Shown here piece after piece: positions 54,001-61,384 of a DNA stretch of 64,000 nucleotides. The translations under genes and the position numbers were made by a program. Every line of letters starts with the position of its first letter. Position 1 is the first letter of the stretch. Source of the stretch: Cryptomeria japonica (lineage: Eukaryota > Streptophyta > Pinopsida > Cupressales > Cupressaceae). The notes under the pieces were generated by a model. It was not told the origin of the DNA. It did no database searches and saw only the letters and a program-made list of their open reading frames with translations. Where the stretch lies: positions 657,710,292-657,774,291 of the forward strand of contig NC_081414.1 in the NCBI RefSeq assembly GCF_030272615.1, read 5' to 3'.

Positions 54001-55165
54001 GATGAGGAGTACTTGCATATCATAAGATATTTGAATGATGATACCTTTCCCGAGTCTACAAATAAGAATACTAGGGCTAGCATTCGCAAGTTGGCCGCTA
54101 GATACATTATCCTTTCTAATGTTTTGTATAGGAGGGGTTATAATGGTTAAGTTGAAATCGCTGTCATCCTTGAGGAAGCACATTCAGGTGCTTGCGGGAG
54201 GCATTTTGGAGGTAGATCTTTAGTTCAAAGACTGCTCCTAATGGGATATTATTCGCAGACCAAGGAAAAGGATTCCTTTGTGTTTGTTAAGAAATGTCAT
54301 CAGTGTGAGCAACATAGCAATTTGATCAATGCTCCTGCACAAGAACTTTAATCTCAAGTGGTGTCTTGGTCATTTCCACTTGGAATTTGGATCTCATTAA
54401 AATATCTCCTCATTCATCTCAAGGACATACTTTCATCATTACTGCAGTTGATTACTTTACGAAGTGGGTAGAAGCAGTTCCTCTTAGATCCACTACCACT
54501 GAAGTAATTTGACAATTTATCTTAGAAAAAATCATTTACCGATTTGGAATATCTTCCATTTTGGTTTTGAATAATGGAACATCATTTAAATACAAAGATG
54601 TGAAGAAGTTTCTCGAGAAATATCATATTCAACATAAATTTTCTACACCATACTATTCTCAATCAAATGGTCAAGCCAAGTCTTCAAATAAGATAATTGA
54701 GAAAATCCTTTGTAAGACTGTAAACAAATATGGTAAAGATTGGAATACTTAGTTGATCTACACTCTTTGGGCTTACCAGACAAGTCTATGTATTGCTACG
54801 AGTTGTATTCCTTATAATCTTGTATATGGTGTTGATGCTATTATGCCTTCAGATTTAGAAATTCCATCTTTAAGGGTTTCTCTTAAGGGTATAATGGATG
54901 ATGATTCTTATAGAGAACAGAGGCTTCCACAACTTGAGATGCTTGATGAACGTCGCATAAATGCTCTTGAGCATATTCAAGCGTATCATAAAACTCTACA
55001 ACGAAGCTACAATGATAAAGTCATTCAACGTTCCTTCTCAATATGTGATTTGGTACTTTATGAGAATTAGTGCGATGTGAATGCCTTACCTGGGGAGAAA
55101 GGAAAATTCAGCCCTAATTGTCTTGGACCATACATTGTTGTTGAAGTATATGGATCAAGTGCTTA
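51080..55165 (+). pseudogene. pol: G-patch, RT, RNase H, second RNase H, integrase
   Basis: 51152-51955 is an open linker ending in a G-patch-like segment (GFQILAMCGYNGNGCGSQEQ, then a GLGY word). RT follows from about 52150 (KMNPKVALLVKAEIKKLFDA, FTTPWDTFSWFMMPFGLKNA, and YVDDILAKS with the catalytic YVDD). RNase H spans about 52960-53420 (LFFLYTTRCLHGLVVLLAQ, CPIYYISHTF, AKWVMMLTKFD). The second RNase H is at 53500-53880 (WELYFDGSR, IYGDSQLIVRQVTG). The integrase zinc finger is at 54178-54320 (H, H, C..C) and the core at 54430-54720 (ITAVDYFTKW). In the core, the second catalytic Asp is Asn (LNNGTSF) and the Glu is Lys (GQAKSSNK). About ten stops and shifts occur. The C-terminal end (GPYIVVEVYGSSAYKIA) runs into a second RT copy at 55180. 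Confidence 0.87.
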
Positions 55166-55177
55166 CAAGATAGCATA

Positions 55178-55735
55178 TGTGGATTTTTTAGAAGGCAATT
55201 CTTTATTATCTTTCATGAATGGTTTCTCAAGATATAATCAAATCTTCATTAATCCTCAAGATCAATTTAAAACCACTTTCACCACCCCTTGGGGCATGTT
55301 TTCCTGGGTTTTGATGCCTTTTGGATTGAAAAATGCAGACGCCACCTATGAGCATGCTATGACCCTTATCTTCCATGATTACATGCATAAGATCTTAGAA
55401 GATTATGTTGATGACATCTTAGCTAAATCCATTCATCATGTAGATCATGTTAAGATCCTTTGTCAAGTCTTTGAAAGAATTCATAAGTACAACATGCGCT
55501 TGAATCCCCGAAAGTGTTTTTTCAGTGTGGATAATGGAAAACTACAAGGATTCATAGTTTCACATCATGGAATTGAGGTGGATACAAAAAAGATAGATGC
55601 CATTGTTAATATGCCACCTCCTAAAAATGTTTCGCAACTAAAAAGATTACAAGGAAAGATCCAAGCTATTCCTAGGTTTGTTCCTCAACTTGCGGATCAT
55701 ACCTTTCCTTTTACTTAGTTGCTTAAAAAGAATAT
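55178..55735 (+). pseudogene. Second RT fragment fused after the integrase
   Basis: From DFLEGNSLLSF to ADHTFPFT this segment repeats 52415-52950 of the same element. They are almost identical over 52600-52940 and 55360-55700, with slightly more differences before. It has YVDDILAKS and no internal stop, whereas the upstream copy has TGA at 52741 where this copy has a CGA codon. The frame is open from the integrase end into this RT part (55077-55718), giving an accidental fusion. The next element interrupts it at 55735, in the RNase H linker (LLKKNI). Confidence 0.85.
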
Positions 55736-56513
55736 TGTATATGGTGAAAATGGATAACAATAACAACAATATTGAAAGGCTAAATGAATTCAACCACCAA
55801 ACCCTAGCCTAACAATGAACAAAGATCCACCATAACATATGAAGATAACCTAAGACAATGCAAAATAACTCAAAATCACAAAGATTATACCATCACATGT
55901 CCAATAGGGTTTTGATCTCCATTCTTCCTATCTCCATTGATCTTGTTTGATATATTTGCTCTCAGATTTTTATATGCACAAGAGCTCAATAAAAAACGGA
56001 ATGTGGTTGCAAGTGGAATTGTAGTGTAGCCAAGTACTCCAAAATCAGTCATTAGTCATTAGGGTTTGATAATGAAGAAAGCATCTCCTTAAATAGAAGA
56101 CACAATAAGAAATGGAGGGTTAAGATTGAGAGGTGTAAAAAGAGAGGTCGGCTAGGATTAGAGGGTAGGTATAAGAAATACCAAAATAATGAAAGAGGTA
56201 GGTAGTGTAGGAATTAAGAGATGAATGACATGTGTCATGTGTAGAAAAAGATAATGAATTAATTAAATAAATAAAGATTTATTTAATTAATAGAAGAAGT
56301 AGGATAATTAAATAAATAAAATATTTATTTAATTTAGGAAAGGATAATTTAAATAAATAAATGTATTTATTTAAATGAGAAATAAGGCTAGAAGAGGATA
56401 AATGAATTAATTAAATAAATAAAAATTTAATTAATTAATAGAAGAATTAGGCTTAGATAATTAAATAAATAAAATATTTATTTAATTAGACATGACAATT
56501 TTGAGTGTCTACA
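55736..56513 (-). repeat. 3' LTR of the Tat-type element
   Basis: On the minus strand it begins TGTAGACACTC at 56513 and ends ACCATATACA at 55736, 778 bases. It is preceded by the purine tract CTCAAAGAGGGGCAAAA. A TATA-like TCTATTTAAGG lies near 56100-56089, giving a U3 of about 400 bases and R/U5 after it. U3 is full of AATTAAATAAATA palindromes. A related LTR occurs at 33391. Confidence 0.75.
56255..56495. repeat. Five AT-rich palindromes in U3 of the LTR
   Basis: Five times, AATTAAATAAATA or TTTAAATAAATA is followed after a few bases by its complement TATTTATTTAATT, for example at 56259-56293, 56307-56337 and 56459-56487. Each could form an AT hairpin. The related LTR at 33391 has similar AATTAAATA palindromes. 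Confidence 0.8.
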
Positions 56514-56530
56514 TTTTGCCCCTCTTTGAG
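56514..56530 (-). promoter_or_regulatory. Polypurine tract of the Tat-type element
   Basis: CTCAAAGAGGGGCAAAA on the minus strand abuts the TG of the LTR. This is the usual place of the plus-strand primer in LTR elements. The related copy at 33378-33390 keeps the same arrangement, which supports the reading direction. Confidence 0.7.
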
Positions 56531-56923
56531 ACAATGCGGCTTGTCGCGTTGTTTCAAAGAAGATAAGATGAACTGATACAGAGTTGCCCCAGAATGGGAA
56601 TCATATGCCCCCTCGAGAGATTGGATGAAAAAGTCTGGAAAGATTGCAGATAATCTCTCGATAAGAAAGATAGGCTAGAATGAACTGACCGGATAAAGTG
56701 ACAAAGTCACGGGATAAGGAAAACTGACTCGGGAAATGAAGGCGAGGGCTAGGGTAGGCTATAAGATAGACCACGGGCAAAAGACATCCTCATTGTCATC
56801 CACACCCTTAGAAGATCACAGTGCAGAGCGAGAAAAGAGCAGCAGCAGTCAGCAGCGATGGCATTCATTCATAGATTCGACCGTGTTCGCCGATTCCAGC
56901 GACCAGCCGATGCAGGACAGTCG

Positions 56924-57749
56924 GTAAGTACCCGAAAACCTCCTCGTATTTTCACGCATTTCGAGTTTTGTCATAAATGCATGTTTAGTAGCAATAAATG
57001 CGCTAGGAATAGGATAGTTGAAATATGCAAAAACGCGCAACTGCGTCTGTGTCAGTGCCAGGCGCGTCTGTGTCCGACAGGCGCGTCTGTGTCGGGTCCA
57101 GGCGCGTCTGTGCCTGGAACCGCATTTGTGCTGAATGCGGACGCGTTTGTGAAATGTAGAAGCGTCTGTGCCCTGTAGGGGCGTTTATGTCATGTAGGGA
57201 CGTCTGTGTGCCCTGGTCGCGTTTATGCATGGCATAGGCACGTTTGTGTTCAGAAAACGCGTCTGTGTTGCAGAGGCGCGTTTATGCAGTCTATAAGCGC
57301 GTTTAGGAGTTAAAAGCGCGTGTGGGAATTAAAAGCGCGTTTGTGTGTTAAAATGCATGGTTTTAGTCTTTTAGGTCAAATCGGCAGTTCTGTGATGAAC
57401 ATACGCTGTCGATTGGATAAGCTGCTGAGAGGATACACTCAAGCAGGTCCTCTAGGAAGACTAGGATAGATCAAGGCACTTTGTGATGAACAGGGAGCAC
57501 CAAGATAGGCAGCACTTTGTGATGAACAGGGAGTGCGAATGTGAGTGACACTTTGTGATAAACAGGGAATGTCACACACGTAGTACTTTGTGATGAACAG
57601 GGAGCACTACTAGGGTAGATAGCAACGCTTTGTGATGAACAGTGAGTGTCACTAGGATAGGTAAGTGTATGCATTTAGGTAGCAAGTAGCATTTTGTGAT
57701 GAATAGTGAATGCCACGATAACTGACATGATTGATTGTGTGACTACAGG
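56924..57749 (+). other. Intron of the PMD gene with two repeat arrays
   Basis: Bounded by GTAAGT and ACTACAG. 57035-57345 is a degenerate mini-repeat of GCGCGTCTGTGT/GCGCGTTTGTG words spaced about 20-25 bases (around fourteen copies). 57382-57713 holds seven copies of a hairpin with the loop TTTGTGATGAACAGGG. No coding frame. The predicted splice leaves a frame open up to TGA at 57802. Confidence 0.7.
57382..57713 (+). repeat. Hairpin repeats with constant loop and varying paired stems
   Basis: Around the core TTGTGATGAACAGGG the flanks pair differently in each copy: CGGCAG/CTGTCG (57382, 57406), GCACT/AGTGC (57512, 57532), GTGACA/TGTCAC (57545, 57570), GTAGT/ACTAC (57580, 57606), ACGCT/AGTGT with one wobble (57625, 57645) and GCATT/AATGC (57689, 57709). 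A copy at 57475 pairs only partly. The stems change while pairing is kept, which is what selection on structure, rather than sequence, would leave. Confidence 0.75.
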
Positions 57750-59674
57750 AGTATCTGCCTATGTTAGAGTCACGGGAGAGATTCCCATCGACTCAGAGGT
57801 TGTGACCAGAGTTGTCGATTCAGGACAGGATTTCCATTGAGGAGATGGGTCTCACACATGTGCTCTTTGTGCCTGAGTTTCGGGAAAACATGGGGTTGCT
57901 GACTGCGTTGGCTGAGAGATGGCACTCTGAGACATGCACGTTTCACCTGCCGATGGGTGAGATGACAGTGACACTGGAGGATGTGTACAGGATACTGCAT
58001 ATCCCGATCGATGGAGAGTTGATTCCATACGATCGTGATGGTGACAGGGAGGCATTGAGACGGGTGTTTCAGGATCCCAGTTTGGAGATGCGAGCAGGTC
58101 ACGTGGCCTGGGATACCATGACCACCACAGGTTTAGCATTGCCGGCTGTTATTGGGGGAGCTATCAGTGGGTATTTATGTCCGGACAGAGCCACACGAGG
58201 ATTGGCAATTGGCTGGGGAGGGGCATTGGAGACACTGATGATAGAGCACACCAGGTATGCATGGGGGCCATGTGTCCTGGCCCATTTGTACTATGAGCTG
58301 CATCAGTTTGTGTACCACGGATCAGTGGGCTTGGGCTGCGGCGTTACTCTCCTTCAGGTGTGGGCATATGAGCACCTTCCCATCACACGGCCGATCCACT
58401 TCAAAGGTAGAGGGCAGGGACGGAGCTTCGTGCATTTGTACGACATGATCACATCCCAGCCTCGGATTGGTAGACTGGAGCACTGGAGGCGCGTCATAGA
58501 TGACATAGACATGGTTATCTGGAGGCCGTACCTGGGGTGCGAGGAGTGGGATGACGACGCATTGGAGCTTCCCTATGTATTCAGGAGCAGGTATCTGATG
58601 GGGTGGACGCCCTATATTCTGGAGAGGCAGCTTGTCGATAGGGTATGCAGGCAGTTTGGGCGGATCCAGCGGATGCCACGGGGCTCAGGCATGTATGCCC
58701 GTATGGTCAGAGATCAGGTGCAGTTTGGGCCGCTATTATCATATGATCAGGTGGTGACACAGCTAGCAGAGATGATGCTGATGCCATGGGACATGTGGCC
58801 AGAGGTAGATGATGCAGGGATGGACGCAGAGTACTCTGCGTATTGGGTAGAGCATCCGTTTCCCAGGTTGACAGATCCGGCAGAGCCACTGGAGGGAGAG
58901 GGTGGAGGAGATGATGATGATGGTGGAGGGGATGGAGGTAGGGGCCGGCGGAAGCAGAGGGGAGTGGTGGGAGAGAGGCGAGTAGCACCTCGGAGGGAGG
59001 GAGGATAGGAGAGAGCAGCTCCGGTGGTGAGAGGACGGGGTGGACTGCCCCTACAGGTACTAGCAGCACAGGGTCCTAGACAAGGACCGAGACAGGTGCA
59101 GGCAGAGGGACAGAGACAGGTACAGCCACAGGTACCTAGACAGGCACAGGGACAGGCACCTGTAGAGGAGGAGCCACAGGCAGAGGCTGAGGGCGGAGAT
59201 CCTGAGGAGGATGAGCTGTTGAGGCTACGAGAGATCTGCCAGGGCCAGGCAGATGAGATCGAGGATTTGGTGCGGGAGAGAGATCACCTCAGGATCAGGG
59301 TCAGAGACACAGAGCGGGAGAGGGATCAGGCCATCCAGAGATATACTGAGGCCGAGACAGCTCTGAGGGCAGGGAGGCGGGCAGCAGAGGATGCAGGGGC
59401 AGGCTACGCATATGTCTTGCGAGCCGGAGAGGAGATCGCCTACTGGAGGGATCTATACTATGCTGTCGTGCTAGCAGATCAGCGGGCGAGGAGCTTCCAT
59501 AGATCGTCGCGCACAGCGACGGCTACGGGAGGGAGTCGCAGGAGGCAGGCATCCAGTGGTGGGGTCATGGGTCCTCCACCACCACCAGAGAGACAGGGGG
59601 ATCCTGGAGCAGGTCCATCTATAGCTCAGACTCCGTCAAGGCCAGGCGGCTCCGAGGGAGGGAGTTCATCATAG

Positions 59675-61384
59675 CCATAGAGGGCTCCCCATTGTATCAG
59701 TATATGTACTATTTTTGTATTGTAGACACCTGCGGGTGATTCTTTTGTAGCCATATGATTCTTTTGACATCATTGTATCATGACACATTTTGATTATATA
59801 TGAGATGATCCATTTTTGCGGCAGCTATATGCATGTGTACCTTATGAGATGAAATGTTCTTATGTGATACATGTTTTATGATATGGATGCTTATATGATG
59901 CAATGCAATATATTTTTGTTCTTTTATGTTGTATATGTGATGCATGATGCAAATGTGAATGTATGTAATGCAGATGAATATGATAATGCAAATGTAAATT
60001 GTGCTAACATGTGATGTATGCAGGATGTGATGCAATTGTGATATCTATATGTATGTATGAAATGCTTATATGTGATGATGTAGGTGCAGCTACATGAAAT
60101 GCAAATGTTTTTGGTGTGTCATTATACTCAGTCATGTGATAGCGGGCTACGTGGACTCGAGAAGGATGATGGAAGCCAATCAAGAAAGGGGGATGAAAGA
60201 CAGAAGATATGAACGTGAAAGAGCTTCTTGTGCGTTATCATCATTGAGTTTATTATGGCAAAATAGGTTATGACAATCGAGGCATTTGTTCGACCCAGAA
60301 AGTCATTGTACCTGTTTGCATGGAGATAAGACAGTCACAAACAAGGAATGCCCCAGTTCATACTAGACTCACAGTGTCCTCATATCCTTGGACAATTCAT
60401 AGCATTACTAAAAAGACAATCCACAGATAGCAAACAAAATAGGTGACGATACCCCATCCTCGCCTTTCTAGTCAAAGACATCCTGGAGATAGAATCTCTA
60501 GTCAAAGACATCCTGGAAAAGCTAAAAGACATGTCACCAAAAAGATAAAATCAAAAGAAAACCAAGACTCAACACCAAGATCTACTGTAGTCCTCAAGTT
60601 TAGTGTCTCTTGTCACTTGTTTAAGTCTTATTTGATTGTGGTCACAATGTTCACTTTCACAAAAAGGATAGATAGCACTGAACCATAATGTTGTCTGAGT
60701 CTGTTGAAAGATTTGATTTTGTTGAAGCTCATTGTTGCTGCTGTGTCTCATCTGAAACTGACTGAATCCATGAAACTGATACCTTATTGCGCAGAAGATG
60801 GAACTTTATTGCGGACTGGCGATGGAGATGTTGCTTTATTGCGGATTGTGCGCGAATAGACTGAAGAAAGCTGGAAGAAACTGTACTCCTCGAAACATGT
60901 GATGTTCTCAGTTCCACACCCATTACTAGACGTAGGATTTGCCTTAGCCACAGATAGGATCTGATTTATTATGGATGGAAAGGGAATGAAAAGGGAGGGT
61001 TATGGATGGCTAACCAATCTTAGGTAGATCAATAACAAGCCATGATGGGAATGGGTAGGTTTATTGTGAATGAATAGGTTGTGAGTGTGTGTAAAGTGAA
61101 AGATGAAAGAGAATCCTGAAAGAGGGAGGAGCAAAGTCTCTACGCATGGCGCTGGTGACCTAGTTTTCACCATGGTACTTGCCCAGGGCGCCACCGAAGT
61201 GGTTTTCACCGTTGGACGAAATTATTTCTTTTTACTTTTTTCGATTTTTCAATTTTTTTTGTTGTCACAAGGCGCCTGTTTGCCAGGTTTTCACCAAGTA
61301 ACGATTTTTTTGTTTTATAATTTTTTTGTATTTTTGAATTTTTTGATTTTTTTGAATTTTTGAATTAGGATATTCCAAAAGAGC
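59675..61384. other. Spacer between the PMD gene and the integrase end
   Basis: 59690-60110 is ATG/ATGCAAATGT-type low-complexity sequence after the PMD stop, probably its 3' untranslated region. 60467-60525 has a 31-base tandem duplication (TCTAGTCAAAGACATCCTGG twice). 60780-60850 repeats TTTATTGCGGA. 61145-61295 repeats a GGCGC...GTTTTCACC word three times. No further gene was recognised. Confidence 0.5.

Larger units (their letters stand above)
47033..55735 (+). mobile_element. Decayed Ty3/gypsy retrotransposon (left element)
   Basis: Order: 5' LTR (47033-47785), primer-binding-site-like word, gag and protease (present twice, tandemly), G-patch, reverse transcriptase, RNase H, second RNase H, integrase with HHCC finger, then an extra RT piece cut by the next element. 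The LVDNG protease word and the second RNase H before the integrase fit the plant Tat branch of Ty3/gypsy. Many stops and shifts make it inactive. No 3' LTR is seen in the window. Its sequence may continue beyond the insertion of the right-hand element. Confidence 0.85.
56858..59674 (+). pseudogene. Plant mobile domain (PMD) gene with one intron, two stop codons
   Basis: Exon 1 (56858-56923) starts at ATG (MAFIHRFDRVRRFQRPADAG) and ends at a GTAAGT donor. Exon 2 begins after TGTGACTACAG at 57750. It encodes the PMD core: GLLTALAERWHSETCTFHLP, GEMTVTLEDVYRILHIPIDG, LAHLYYELHQFVYHG and RPYLGCEEWD. Then come an acidic Gly/Asp linker, a QVQAEGQ-type Gln-rich part, a coiled coil (DEIEDLVRERDHLRIRVRD) and a Ser/Pro-rich end at 59674. 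The motifs match the PMD family (aminotransferase-like, plant mobile domain) seen in MAIN/MAIL-type proteins and in many plant transposons. A TGA at 57802 and a TAG at 59006 interrupt one frame over about 640 codons; each is one transition from a sense codon. The body is clearly richer in GC than surrounding DNA. It is antisense to the pol of the host retroelement. Confidence 0.85.

Noticed and set aside
55736-56513. 5' LTR of a plus-strand element that would carry the PMD gene as gag
   Set aside because: TG...CA fits both directions, but the purine tract beside 56513 and the same junction at 33390 fit a 3' LTR on the minus strand, in line with the minus-strand pol.
57003-57230. Minus-strand frame with TQTRLDPTQTRL repeats
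   Set aside because: It is the translation of the GCGCGTCTGTG mini-repeat inside the PMD intron.
57382-57713. Intronic C/D-box snoRNA genes
   Set aside because: GTGATGA matches a C box, but a CTGA D box is seen only after the first copy and the core sits in a hairpin loop, which is not the C/D arrangement.
58707-59069. Minus-strand Pro/Leu-rich frame opposite the PMD gene
   Set aside because: Shadow of the Gly/Asp-rich plus-strand linker; no motif of its own.
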